A stretch of 64,000 bases of DNA from NCBI GenBank assembly GCA_029204225.1, contig CM055109.1:29884361-29948360 (forward strand). Reading direction: 5' to 3'. The position numbers and the translations under genes are program-made. The stretch's first letter is position 1; every line of letters begins with the position of its first letter. This document shows, piece by piece, positions 23,920-38,700 of the stretch. Origin of the DNA: Diphasiastrum complanatum (Eukaryota; Streptophyta; Lycopodiopsida; Lycopodiales; Lycopodiaceae). The notes beneath the pieces were generated by a model that worked only from the letters and a program-made list of their open reading frames with translations, ran no database searches and had not been told where the DNA came from.

Positions 23920-24669
23920 GCTGCGTTGTTCTCCTGAAACGTATCATGGTATCAGAGCTACGGTGCTCCTCATCGATTGATCCTTCTCCTGAGCGATCTA
24001 GCAAACTACGCCTCCACTAGTGAGTCTGTCGTTCACAATTGCTACATCTGCTTCTATGGGCCTGACGCCTCCTCAGTGTCAATGATGCTACTATCCTTGC
24101 TTCTTCGTATGGATGATTTCAACAGTGCCTGACAGAAACCAACGTGGAATAAAAATGTCTGATTGCAGCCCTGGTCCGTTTGTCATTTTCATGGCAAATC
24201 TGTTGAGGAAACAATCAAACAAAGTGAACTGCATCAACCAGCAGTCAACCAATCAACTGAAAGTTGCTGAAACAAGCAACTTATCAACAAAACAATGATC
24301 AAAGCTAGCTCTTTGAAGATGCTAGAAAGCTGAATTAAAGCAAAGTCCATGTGCAGGTGAAAGAAGAGACGTCTTCTACCACAGTCCACATGAAGATGCA
24401 GTTCAGAAGCATAGACCAAAGATCTGTACAAGATCATGTTAGATACTATTACTGTGATAATTAATGGTGAAATCCTCCATCAAGTGGGAGTGTTAAGGAT
24501 AGTAAGGTATGCTTTCACACCTACACATAATAACTAGTTAACAACAAAGAGACTTGGGTCCCGAAAGGACTCGTTCCCTCAGAACGTCGCCTCCTCATCG
24601 TCTCTATGTAATGGGCAGTTTGCCCTTCTCTCTATAATCAGTTAATAAAGAATGTAGTTACTTACCCCC

Positions 24670-24730
<61 letters not shown>

Positions 24731-27700
24731 GCTGCGTTGTTCTCCTGAAACGTGTCAGTATCGGCTTTTATCTTCAGCTATCACAAACTTAATTTCTGTG
24801 TTTTCTTGTCTGATGTTGATTTTTTTCACAGAAATCTTAACACCTCCATATATACATAGCTTTCCTATATAGTAGGCCATGAGCATTACTTAAAGTTGTC
24901 TGGCTAGTGTGGTGGTTTGAAATGAAACATTTCTCCTATACATTCCAGGATTTTATGTGAAGATTCAAGAGTTCTAATTAGTTTAGTCCTAGTCATATGG
25001 TTGATGTTTTTTCAAGTGGACTACTGGATCTTATAACGAGTATTAGAAGTTTTGTCTGGCTAGTGTGGTGGACTGAGAGAAAACATTTCACTTATACACC
25101 CCTGGGTTTTATGTAAAAGTTCAAGATTTTTAATTACTTTGATCCTAGTCATATAGTTAATTTCTTTCAAGTGCACTAATAGATCCTATAACCAGTATTG
25201 CATGAACCCATAAAGGATAAGTAGATTTCTACTATGTTTCTTTTGACTTTTACTAGCACCAGTACCTCATCTAAGCTGAAATTTTTCTTTTCTGGCTTCC
25301 TACCTGGACTCTGATGCAGGATCGATGCGTGAATATCATAGCCAGGCTGTTCAATGCACCTGTGGGGGAAAAAGACCAAGCCATTGGTGCAGGTACAGTT
25401 GGTTCCTCAGAAGCCATAATGCTTGCAGGTCTAGCATTCAAGAGAAAATGGCAGAATAAGCGCAAGGCAGAAGGGAAGCCTTATGACAAGCCTAATATTG
25501 TGACTGGTGCCAATGTCCAGGTACTGCCACTTTGAACATATGGAAGTGTGAGAGTTGTGAAGAAATGCCCGGAAGGCCAAAACCTTCCAGCTTGCTTTAT
25601 TTTCCTTTTGTATCATGGACAATGAACTTGGGTTGATACCTTCCTTTTATGCATTTGTTGTGCAACCTCATATGAATGTGAAAAACAGTGCATTGAATAG
25701 AAGAAGCAGAATCATGAAAAGAGAATAAAAACTTTTTATTGCATGCTAAAGTATATGCAATGCTATACCTTTAAGCAGCTACTTGTGAATGACAACACAG
25801 GTTTGCTGGGAAAAATTTGCTCGATACTTTGAGGTTGAGCTGAAGGATGTCAAGCTTAAAAAAAACTATTATGTAATGGATCCACAAGAGGCAGTGGAAA
25901 TGGTAGACGAGAACACTATTTGTGTCTGCGCAATCCTTGGATCCACATACAATGGGGAGTTTGAAGATGTTAAGCTTTTAAATGACCTTCTATTGAAGAA
26001 GAATAAAAAGACAGGGTATGACTTTTCTTCTCAGACAAATGAACTTTTTAGTCAGACGATAGTCATTTAATAACTTCAGTCTATAACTAGGAACATGTGG
26101 CTATGTTACTGAGGCGTGTGTTATATGTAGCCTAAGATAGTGCTTGAAACTTTTTTTTTTTTGTCTTTCTTTTTCCTCTGTATATTTTCTTTGATTTACT
26201 TCACTTTAATTCTCATGCCCACAAAATTGGTGACGCTGAAGATCCTAGACGTCCCATTTAAACTAGACTTTTCATAGCAGATTCAAGTGTGAAGCTTTCT
26301 GCTCAAAGGCAGGTCTACATCTCAGTTTCATGTTGGATAAGGCATACAGCCACAACGCTCCTTCTGTTGTTGTTAGCAAGACACATATACTCAAAAGTTG
26401 ATTCGCTTCAACTGATTTTTAAAAGCCCAAATGAAATCCTCTAAGCATCTAAATTTGTTTTCAAAGCTTATAATCCAGGTTCGCTTTTATGCTGAAGAGT
26501 TGCAATTTCTCTGGAGAAATAGATTTCTCAAAGCAGCAAACTGATCGTCATGCAGCAAATGATAAATCTGCTATATTGTGCAGATGGGACACTCCAATCC
26601 ACGTTGATGCTGCCAGTGGAGGATTTATTGCACCATTTCTGTATCCTCACTTGGAGTGGGATTTTCGACTCCCATTAGTGAAAAGCATAAATGTAAGCGG
26701 GCACAAATATGGACTTGTTTACGCAGGTATTGGATGGGTTATTTGGCGAGGAAAGCAAGACCTTCCGGAGGAACTTGTTTTCCATGTTAATTACCTAGGA
26801 GCCGATCAGCCCACCTTCACGCTGAATTTCTCAAAAGGTTCGGTGTTTTCTGTACTCTGAAGACCTTGAATTAGGACATTGAAAGGAATAGGATTCAAGA
26901 GTATGGCTTGGGGTCTAGTAATAACCATAACTAATAAATTCCTCTAATAAAAGCCAAAACAGTAAATAAAGGGTCCAAGGCCAGCCATGTCCAATAAACA
27001 TATGGGACCCACAGTGCTATGTGGAAGATGCCCATAATCTCTAGCTCCCTCAAAAACTTTCCGTAATTCCGTTTTGCTGAGGAGTATGAGACTTGGTGAA
27101 TTCACTCTATTAGAGCAGTTCTCAAACTTTTTTTCTATGTATCCCCCACCATTATCAAAACTCACCCTTGTTACTTTCATCCCTACGTGAGTCTCAGACA
27201 TAACGAGTTCTCCGAATTTTTCTATTACCTAATCTCTTTTCCTAATTGGGTACAAATATGTCTTTCTACTGAATTGACATTAAAAGTGACAGAATACCTG
27301 GAGCTTTTTGTAGATTCTTTTTTCCTTGGGCCGCTTTAATCAGTGTGAATCACTTCCAGAATTACAGTGGTAGAAATTCTAGTCCTTAAAAGGGCTCTGT
27401 GTTGTTCCCGCCTGTAGGCATCCTTGCAGATGTATGCTTCAATGCCTCCACAATAATTCATTCTGATCACTTGTTTCTTCTTCCACATGGTGTTTAAGGT
27501 CTATGGACTAACATGCCTCAGTCTCTTATTCCAGATAACATCCTTTCTGTTCCTTGCTATGGTTGGATATGTTAATATATCCTTGTGATGCTGCATCTGT
27601 TCAGCTTATACAACCTTCCATTCTTGTCATCTGTGTCTTAAATGGTCATTGGAGCAATTAATTCTTCTAGATTTTCACTTTCCGTCACATTAGCTTGAGC

Positions 27701-30006
27701 GGTTCCCCTCTTTTTGAAATCAACTTTTTTGTGAGACTCTTTGGCTACGGTCATTGCATTTGCGGTAGTAACAAATGATTCCTCTTCTCCGTTCATTCCT
27801 AGGAGTCTTTAGACTGAAACCTTTTCTGAGGGTTGCCATCCATCCCTACGATTACCACTTCACCTTGATTGGGAGAGTGTTTCGTTCTCTGTTTCCTTCT
27901 CTCTTCTTGTATTAGACTTTGAGATATAAATCCCATGTCCAGATCTTCTATTTTATATTCTTCTAATGTCAAAATGAGAGGATTGTAGGAGTTTGGTGAA
28001 CTTTCTAACAAGGTGAGAATCAGATGTGCTTTCTCTACCCTAGATTAGGCTGCCTTGCAAATGGACGCAGTAACTAACATAACTCCCCTTTAGCCATTTT
28101 CATAGTGGCTAGTTTCCGTACTCAGCAGCAAGATGTTGATGACGCTCTTTCCTTTTATAAAGTGTTTCTAGGATATCCCACACTTCCTTCGGCGTCTTGG
28201 CATCTTGCACTTTAGCAATAGGTTAGGCACATGGTCACAAATGCCTGCCTTTCTCCAAGCCAAGCTTGAACTGATTCATCTCTTCACCATCCATCGTGGC
28301 ACGTTCTTGATCGAGATCAGGTGATCTTGTCACTCTCGCGTACTAATCTCCATATTTCTCCTTCAGCACCATCTTCATATGCTATTTCTAGATATCATAG
28401 TTAGTTCCTCGAACTTCTCCGTGATCTTGGCTAATTGTGTTCCAATTTCTAGCAGCATTTTTACTATCTTGATCCTTTTTGGTTTGGACCTCTCACGACC
28501 AATCTAATTGATGATGATCCTATGCTGCAAGAAATTTTACCAATTCATAGTAGGAATTGTGCGGACCCATAACCTTTGTAATTTTGAGATCTCAAAGGTA
28601 CATTCTCAAGGTTAGCAGGTACAAGAAGCTTGAATGCATCAAGATAAGACATTCACTGCACAGGAAGTCACAGACATGAAAGAGGCCAAATAATCAAATA
28701 CACATCAAGAAAGTTAAAAGGGCTCATCTTTGTGAGCTACATGTCAAGAACAACCCCCTATTGAGCATATATCAGCTTAAAACACCAACCATAGTTATCA
28801 AGAGGGAGGTCTTGGAGGAAGAGGGCCATAATAACTACATTGCATAAAACCATAATAGTCCTTGAGGCTTGAATTAGGAATAGGACCAACGAGTTAGAGA
28901 TTGGGGCCCAATAATAACCACATGCCTGTTAATGTCTCTAATCAATGACAAAGTAATAATTGAATTGCCCAAGTGCCCAAACCATAAGCTCTAATGTCAC
29001 TAATAGTATGGGGTGCACGGGGCCAAATGAGCTACCCAGAGTACGCATGTGACTGCTGGTCCTGTGTTGAATGCAAACATCTTGTATGCTACCACATTAG
29101 TTAAGTTGAGATATCCTGTGTGGTTTGTCATGCTTGAAGCACATCAAGGGATGTTCGGAGCTTCTGATCAGTGACAGCTTTTGATTTTTGGTAACTAAAT
29201 TTAATGAGCAGGTGCCAGCCAGATTATTGCGCAGTATTACCAGCTCATACGCCTTGGTTTTGAGGTAGGTATCTACTTATTGGAAGTTCATTCAAATCCG
29301 ACATGACTTCCTTCTTTCGAGCTTCAGAAATCTCTACATGTATATCGAAGCATACAGGATTATCGCTTTATATTTGCTGATAGAGCCCAGCTAATGCTTG
29401 TACCACTTGTTGTTTCAGGGTTACAAATCGGTGATGGAAAACTGCCAAGCAAATGCAAAGTTTTTGGCTGAAGAAATTGATAAGATTGGACGATTCGATA
29501 TTCTTTCCAAGGACATTGGAGTACCTTTGGTTGCATTCTCTCTAAAGAATCGAAGGCAGCACGATGAATATGAAATTGCTGATAATCTTAGGCGCTTTGG
29601 CTGGATTGTACCTGCCTATACTATGGCACCTAATGCTCAAGATGTGTCCCTCTTGAGAGTTGTTATTAGGGAGGATTTCAGCCGAACACTTGCAGAACGG
29701 CTTATCGGAGATCTAATCAAGGTGTTACAGTATTTAGATTCTCGACCTCCTAACGTTGTTGAAGCTGTGACACAGGCTTTAGTTGAAAAAGATCCAGCAT
29801 TGAAAAGCGTTCAAGAACCACATTTGAAATTAGAGGACATCGAGGCAGTAGCAGAACTTATATGTCAAGAGGATCCGACTTCACAACATCTCAGAGCACC
29901 AGAAGATATCAAGTCGGCCTCGGTCTTTGATCAGGTTCTGAATTCAAGGAAGGCATTCAAGACATGGAAGCGCTTTGCTTTGTCGAAGACCAATGCTATC
30001 TGTTGA
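19691..30006 (+). CDS. GAD: Glutamate decarboxylase, seven exons
   Basis: Exons 19691-19782, 21094-21298, 25320-25520, 25801-26015, 26584-26837, 29212-29264 and 29419-30006; every intron is GT-AG and all phases join. The 535-residue product is a PLP enzyme that converts L-glutamate to GABA and CO2 in the cytosol. Start [10 protein letters not shown]...HSTFSSRYV is the usual plant GAD N-terminus. [20 protein letters not shown] lies in exon 3; HVDAASGG (D246) should contact the PLP ring and SGHKYGL (K279) should form the Schiff base, both in exon 5. The end, [18 protein letters not shown], has a Trp (W523) in a basic helix, as in calmodulin-binding tails of plant GADs, so Ca2+/calmodulin control is likely. 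It is longer than the usual ~500 residues because of an acidic linker at about 455-515. Introns 2 (4.0 kb) and 5 (2.4 kb) host mobile elements. An ORF reading upstream of the ATG at 19619 is 5' leader. Confidence 0.95.
23095..23226. repeat. Imperfect inverted repeat in GAD intron 2
   Basis: 23095-23146 pairs with 23181-23226 around a 34-nt loop. The core AGCTGCCATAAC...CATCTTAGTTGCA is matched by TGCAACTAAGATGTGTTATG and GCAGCT, with a few mismatches and a small bulge. It could be a MITE-like foldback or a hairpin RNA source. Confidence 0.65.
23694..23946 (+). repeat. TRIM 5' LTR with internal (CT)n
   Basis: 253 bp. Contains a CT tract at 23866-23917 followed by CTGCTGCGTTGTTCTCCTGA, and CTCTATAATCAGTTTATAAAG as a possible TATA/poly(A) region. 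Confidence 0.88.
23947..23958 (+). promoter_or_regulatory. TRIM primer binding site
   Basis: TGGTATCAGAGC immediately after the 5' LTR, initiator-Met tRNA type. Confidence 0.9.
24491..24757 (+). repeat. TRIM 3' LTR with C-run and (CT)n
   Basis: 267 bp. The microsatellite differs from the 5' copy: sixteen C residues (24665-24680) precede the CT tract 24681-24728, so the internal microsatellite has mutated since insertion. Confidence 0.88.
24898..25209 (+). repeat. Tandem duplication of ~156 bp in GAD intron 2
   Basis: GTCTGGCTAGTGTGGTGG begins both copies (24898 and 25054). The copies diverge by point changes throughout, so the duplication is old. It ends about 110 bp before exon 3. Confidence 0.8.
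26940..29005 (-). pseudogene. Copia gag-integrase relic in GAD intron 5
   Basis: Read on the minus strand, 27201-26944 gives [20 protein letters not shown], a decayed form of the integrase DNGGEY region (E to G). The stretch 28550-28100 reads as Copia gag remnants, including [17 protein letters not shown] degenerate primer site (reverse complement of GCTCTAATGTCA) is near 28990. Reverse transcriptase and RNase H are missing. Similar phrases near 26866 and 28866 (CTTGAATTAGGA...AATAACCA) may be what is left of flanking repeats. It is opposite to the gene and spliced out with the intron. Confidence 0.6.
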
Positions 30007-32419
<2,413 letters not shown>

Positions 32420-33070
32420 AAACACATGAAACTATAGGTGGAACAAATGCCTTGAGAAATGCATCTATGGTGACTTGAAATCATAATACACTCTTATAAA
32501 CATGCTACAAAAGTTGCATTTGTTTCAATGGGAATGCAATTAAAGCTCTATTGAGAACTAGGATTGTCTTAAAATGCCTATGGGAAAATCCCTAAGAAAA
32601 GAATTGCTCCGCAGATAAACCCTAATCAAGTCAAAGCACAGGAGGAGAAAATTCAGATCTCGACCGACATTGAAAAAACATGATGTTTCTACCCACAAAG
32701 CTTTGCTAGTTTGTGAGCCATTATTTGTAGAAATACACTGGAACTGCCCATAGGCAGAAACCGCAATCGTCCGAAGGCCGAATGCCAAAGCCGAATGCCG
32801 AATGCCAAAGTCCCGAAGGCAACAAAGGCAACAAAGACAAATCGCAACAAAGAAGATTGCGGTCACCCATGAAGTCCCTGAAGGCCGAAGCCCGAAGAAC
32901 CCGACAAAAAATACGAAAAGTCATGTACGTCGACTTCGAGATCAAGGCTCGACGAGCGTGATGTTTGAATGTTACGACTCAGCCATTAAGCCCATGTAGT
33001 TAAGCAAAGTAGCAAGACGTAGTTAGCTAATGTTTCTAGCTTAAATTATCTTGTAATGCTTAGCTAATCA
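32420..33070. other. Flank of the Gypsy element with short repeats
   Basis: CCGAATGCCAAAGCCGAATG and variants repeat at about 32780-32815, next to AGGCAACAAAGGCAACAAAG. The sequence from about 32960 continues, after removal of the Gypsy insertion, at 40208. It may be part of an older LTR, but no partner was found. Confidence 0.35.
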
Positions 33071-33628
33071 TGTCATGTGCCATACCTCTCAATCCAAGCC
33101 AAGCAAGCTAGAACAAGGAGGCAACCACCACACCTATATTGAAGAGAACCAAAGATGATGAATAACCACAAGCTACCATAAAGCTCATATCAAAGTGAAG
33201 CTCAAGAGGAGATGGATTCCATAATAGAGGGTGAGGAGTACACGAATTCATGTGATGGCGCACATGAGACCTAGCAAGATCAGGATCCCAAGGCTCACAT
33301 TCACAAAGGAGGAAGAGGAGATGGAGCTCCTAGTTCTCTCAATTGCAAATGAGCCAAAAGATTCCAAAAGTGATGTCTCTTGCCTACTTATAGACAAGTC
33401 CCCTAACTTAACTAAACATAACTATCTTGAAGGATAGTTAGCCCTTGTTAAGTATTATTTAGCCTACATTGGGCCCTTAGTGGCCTATTATCGTTATTAA
33501 TTACTTTGAAGGGCCTAAAGAGGGAACCTCCTTGTTCTTAAGGCTAATAGTTCCTTTTTGGGCCTACAAAGCTTACAATGGATATTTTAAGGCATTGATA
33601 GACACTGATGTGCTAGAAGTACATGACA
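33071..33628 (-). repeat. Gypsy 3' LTR
   Basis: 558 bp, ends TGTCATGT...ACATGACA in window orientation. It retains a stretch near 33436-33460 (TTAGCCCTTGTTAAGTATTA) that is missing from the other LTR. Confidence 0.92.
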
Positions 33629-33733
33629 CCCCCCCTACTTAAACATTTTTGTTCTAAAAAATGAAGACCTCTGCTTAATAGCTCTAGTAATACAACTAAG
33701 TAGTATCAATTGAGAATGTCATTCCTAACAGCT

Positions 33734-36700
33734 TCATGTCAATAGTCGTGGCCACTTTTGAATAAACGAGATGTTGACCCAAGAATTGTCTTCATCAGGA
33801 AGGTTCTTCCAGTGAATTAGATATTCTTTGACGAGCTTCCCATTTCGCAAAACCTTGTTCCGATATCCAACAATTTTGGCTGGTTCTAGAACCATATTAC
33901 CCTCAGGATCCAACAATGGTAGAGTAGTAGTTGCAGTTGAGTGTTCTCCCAAACTCCTCTTTAGAAGAGATACATGGAACACACGATGCATACGGGTCGT
34001 TGATGGTAGATCCAATTCGTAATTTAACTCTCCAATCTTCTTCACAATTTTGAAGGGTCCATAAAATCTCGGAGCCAACTTTTTGCTTTGAGTTTTCTTC
34101 AGCTTAGTGTATCTATAAGGTTGTAACCTTAAATACACAAAATCCCCTTCAACAAAATCATAAAAAGTCTGTTTTTGATCAGCATATTGCTTATTCGTAT
34201 ATGTGCTACTTTGATATGCTCCCGATTGGCTCTCAAAATATCATTCATGTGCTGAATCTGGTCCACAACTGCTGGAACTACAACCTCTGACAAATCCGCA
34301 CTCATGGGTTGTAACGGTTCATGGCCATATAATGCAAAGAAAGGTGTCATACCAATTGACACATGTGGAGTGCTATTATAACAAAATTCAGCAAGGTACA
34401 ACCAATCAACCCACTTTGTCTGGTGATCCGAAACAAAATGTCGCAAATAACACTCCAACCACTGGTTGACCCTTTCCGTTTGTCCATCAGTTTCTGGATG
34501 AAATGATGTACTTAAGCACAATTTAGTGCCCAAGTTGTCCATTAAGACCTTCCAAAAAGTGGAAAGAAACCTGCCATCTCTATCACTCACTATCTCCTTA
34601 GGTATTCGATGTAACTTGAAAACATTCTTCAAGAATATTTGTGCTATTTGGGCTGCACTATCAGTAGTTTTATAAGGTAGAAAATGTGCATATTTTGTAA
34701 GCCGATCCACCACCACATAGATACCATCATATCCCCCAGTCGTTGTTGGCAAGGAAGGTATAAAATCCATACTAATACTTGTCCAACGTTGTGTAGGAAT
34801 AGATAACGGATGCAATAAACCTGGTTGCTTAACATGTTCCACCTTATTCACTTGACAAGGAATACATTCTTGCACATATGTGTATATAGCTTTCTTCATA
34901 CTAGCCCATTTGAATAACTTTCTCATGGTTTGATATGTCTTCAAAATTCCACTATGCCCAGCACTTGGAGATGAGTGTAGCTCATACAATACTTGTGGTA
35001 TGAATTTGGATTTAGGGGCAAGCACAAGTCTAGAATTGTCATACAACAATACTTGTCCTTGCTTCCTATAACGGGGATGAACAACTGAATTAGAGTCTTG
35101 AGATTCTTCCCAAATCTCTTTCAAGTCTGAATCCTCCATATATTTCGCTTGAATGTCTCTTATCCAATCTGCACTTAATGCAATTATTGCAGAAATTGTA
35201 CTAAATCTCAAATTTGACCACAACATTTTGTGCTCCTCCATCAAAGGATGATCCAAAATTTCGTTATGGTATTCCTTCAAATAGGCTACATATTCCTCTA
35301 AAGATTCTGAAGAAGCATTCATCTGTAAAGACCATATTCTTGATAGCGCGTCTGCAACCACATTGTCCTTTTCTTTAAGATATTCAATGTTAAAATCATA
35401 AGATTGAACTTGTGACACCCATCTCTTCTGCTTATCATTCAATTGCTTTTGGCTCAAGAAATATTTCAAACTATGATGGTCACTTTTAATCAAGAATTTA
35501 GAACCATATAAATAGTGTCGCCATTTATTGAGGGCATGCACAATTGCCAACATCTCCTTATCATGAGTAGGATATGATGCTTCCTTGTCAGTGAGTTTCC
35601 TACTTTCATAGGCAATGACTCCATCTGATTGACTCAAAATAGCTCCCAAACCTGTGCCACTGGCATCCACTGTAACCATGAAAGGTAAGTTGAAGTTGGG
35701 TTGCACTAGTAAAGGAGCCGTTACCAACGATTCCTTAAGAGCTTTGAAAGCCATCTGAGTTTTCTCATTCCATTCAAACTTATCTTTTCTCAAAAGATGG
35801 GCAAGCGGTGCTGCCACTTTTGAGAAGTCCTGAATGAATCTTCTATAATAGGATGCTAAACCCAGGAATCCTCTCAATTCTCTAATGTTGTTAGGTGAAT
35901 TCCAATTCTTGATTGCCTCAATCTTCTTCTGGTCCACCTCGATTCCCTCCTTGGACACAATGTGTCCCAAGTATTCCACCTCATCTCAAGCGAATTCACA
36001 TTTGGTTATCTTTGCAAACAACTTGTATTCTCAAAGAATACTTAAAACTGTATTCAAATGTTTCGCATGCTCTTCCATGTTCTTGCTATATATCAAGATG
36101 TCGTCAAAGAATACCAACACAAACAAATAAAGATAAGGTTCAAAAATACGATTCATAAGAGCCTAAAAAGTGGTAGGAGCATTAGTTAATCCGAAAGGCA
36201 TAACTTTGAATTCATAATGTCCCCTATCAGTTCGGAAAGCTATTTTATGTATCCTGAACGTAGATCTATTTTTGAAAAGACGCTGGCTCCCTTTAAAGCA
36301 TCCAACAAATCATCCACCCTAGCGATTGGATATTTGTTTTTGATGGTCACTTTGTTAAGAGCTCAATAATCAATACACATCCTGAACGTTCCATATTTCT
36401 TCGTAACCAGCAACACGGGAGAGACAAAAGGTGATTTACTTTGAACAATAAAATTTTTGTGAGAGTAACTCCTGAACCTATTTATGGACTTCTTCTTTTT
36501 CGGCCCTTGATAGTCTGTAAGGTGGTAAATTGACTGGTTTAGTCCCCAATTCCAATTCAATGGGATGGTTCACAAATCTGGTAGGAGGTTCACCTTTGGG
36601 TAACTGATCAACAAACACATCAGAAAATTTACCCAATATCTTCCAAATCTTTGGATCTTTCACACTTTGTTTTACCTTGGCCAATGGTTTTGTTTTGACT

Positions 36701-38700
36701 TCCTTGACTTGTCCCTCATTTTTTTTGATCCTGAGCACAAACATTTCCACATTTGATCTAGACAGCCTTTGAGCCTTCTCCATAGAAATCAGCTGCAAAG
36801 TTGAACATTGTTGAGTAGATTGAATGCTGTGTAGTTCAAATTGGCGTTCTCCTTGTCTAAAGCTCATCAGTCCTTGATCAAAGTTGATTGTCACATTTCC
36901 CAATGTCTTAAGCCATTCCACCCCTAGTATAACATCAATTGGGCCCAGCTCCACAATATGGAAACTCGGTTTAAGAGTATAATCCTCGTTTTGCAAGTTC
37001 ACCACTAGGGTGATGTTATTACAAGGGATGGTTACTCCATTGGCAATCTATACTCTCATCTTATCACAATGATCCAAAGATGCTAAATTGTAGCTTCGTA
37101 ATGGCCTACTATTAAAGAAGTAATGTGTACTACTATCTATGAAACAAAAGACTTTCCTTCCATTAATTAATGCTTGCACATGGAAGGTTTGGTTAGAATG
37201 GGATCCATTAAAAGCATTTAGAGATATGCTCAATAGTTCAACTTTCTGATCCCTCCTAATGGATCTTTCCTACTATCCGTGGTCTGATTGATGGTTTGGT
37301 GATTCCTCATCAGACGAGATGTCTTCCTTTTCTTCATTACTTGCGGTGGCTCAGTGTCAATGACATTCTCTAAAAAAGTGCTAATATCGTCTTCGTCATT
37401 TTCAACAATCAAGAAAATCCCTGCAAACTTAGATTTGTCACACTTATGCCCTGGTTTCCATTTTTGCTTACAAGTGAAACATAAGCCTTGTTGTCACAGT
37501 TGATCTATCTCGGCCTTTGATCTGACTAATTTCACCTCTGGCTTGGCCTCCATGTTGCTCACTTGTTTCTTACCACTATTCCTCCTATCAGTTTCTTTGA
37601 CTGTCGAGTACTGGAGGATTATGTTCCTTTCCTTATCATGTCGATGAATATCAAAATTTTGCTCAGCTTTCCGTCCATTAACTTCATATCGGGGTGCTCC
37701 CAGTTTACTCGACCACTTACCAGCATATTTAGGCTCAATTTTAAGAGCCACCCACATAGCTTGATCAAGATCGGTACAGAAACGTGATGCTACATCAGCT
37801 CCAATATCTGGTTGCAGTCCCTATATATACCTTCGCAAATGATCTGCATCAGACATTGTGAGTAACCTAAGAGTTAGACTCCAGAAATCAAAGTTATACT
37901 CTTGTATCGAACTCTTCTGGCGTATCTTCGTCCATCTTTTGAAGTTGTCATCATCCTGTAATGGTCTTCTGAAGGTCTCAATACAAGCATTCTTAAATAA
38001 TGGCCAATTAGTTCATGCATTACATTCCTCTATTGATCGCCTATTCTCCCTCCGCTTCCACCACTCATAGGCTGCTCCTCAAAATAAATTGTAGCAAAAG
38101 TAACTTTGGCTTGATCAGGTCTATCAAATAGGGTGAAATAACGATCTAATTTATCCACCCACTCTTCAATGTCAAGGGTCTTAAAGTCACCATTGAATTT
38201 CTGAATAGTAATCTTATCCTTGTATTCCTGAGCATCGAAGTGGTTCCATTGTACATGAAACCTCGTTGATTGTTGCCGCGTTGTTCTAACATTCCCCTGT
38301 TATTTCCAAGTCTGACTGGGTATTCAATATGACTCTGTAATACCTGTTTTCCCTTGTCCATGTCAATTCTCCGGACATCTTGAGAAGATTTTACATTATG
38401 TGACGAAGACGGTAGTTGAAATGATGTGGATGGCTCATTATATCTTCGGTCAGTTCTGGCAATTCTGTCTTGCCTACAAGCTAGGCTATCAAACAATTTT
38501 GTCCATTTTACCTCATCACCTTGTCGATCTTGTCTCATTTCTTGCAACATTGCCACTATCAGATCTTGTGTGGCCTGCATTTTACTTAGTAAGTTCTCTT
38601 GTTGGTTTGAAACCTACAGTTCTTCCACCATCTCATCAGCAGGCGAGTTGTCTTGAGGTGCATTATTTTTATCCATAGTTTGTTTCCCTCGACCACCCAT
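33734..38700 (-). pseudogene. Gypsy gag-pol with many stops
   Basis: The gag ATG is at 38700 (MGGRGKQTMDKNN). Gag core, then protease region FIDSSTHYF near 37130 where the expected DSG triad has lost its Gly. Reverse transcriptase shows FRMCIDY and [12 protein letters not shown] (about 36090-36110). From 35979 to 34129 a 616-codon open stretch carries the end of RT, RNase H ([23 protein letters not shown]), integrase H..H..C..C (AGHSGI...CIPCQ) and core ([28 protein letters not shown]). 34138-33734 gives the capsid-distal end and a chromodomain-like EYLIHWKNLPDEDNSWVN. In-frame stops at 35985, 36163, 36363, 36478, 37048, 37821, 38013 and 38614 plus frameshifts make it dead. Confidence 0.92.

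Larger units (their letters stand above)
23694..24757 (+). mobile_element. TRIM-type non-autonomous LTR retrotransposon in GAD intron 2
   Basis: 1064 bp: LTR 23694-23946, primer site, about 530 bp of non-coding internal DNA, purine tract AGTGGGAG (24483-24490), LTR 24491-24757. Ends are TGTTAAGG...TATCA or TGTCA. The 5-bp duplication GTATC at 23689-23693 and 24758-24762 is exact. It codes for no protein, so it depends on an autonomous partner. The LTRs differ at several positions (for example TAATG/TAAGG, ACGCG/ACTCG), so it is older than the Copia element. Confidence 0.9.
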
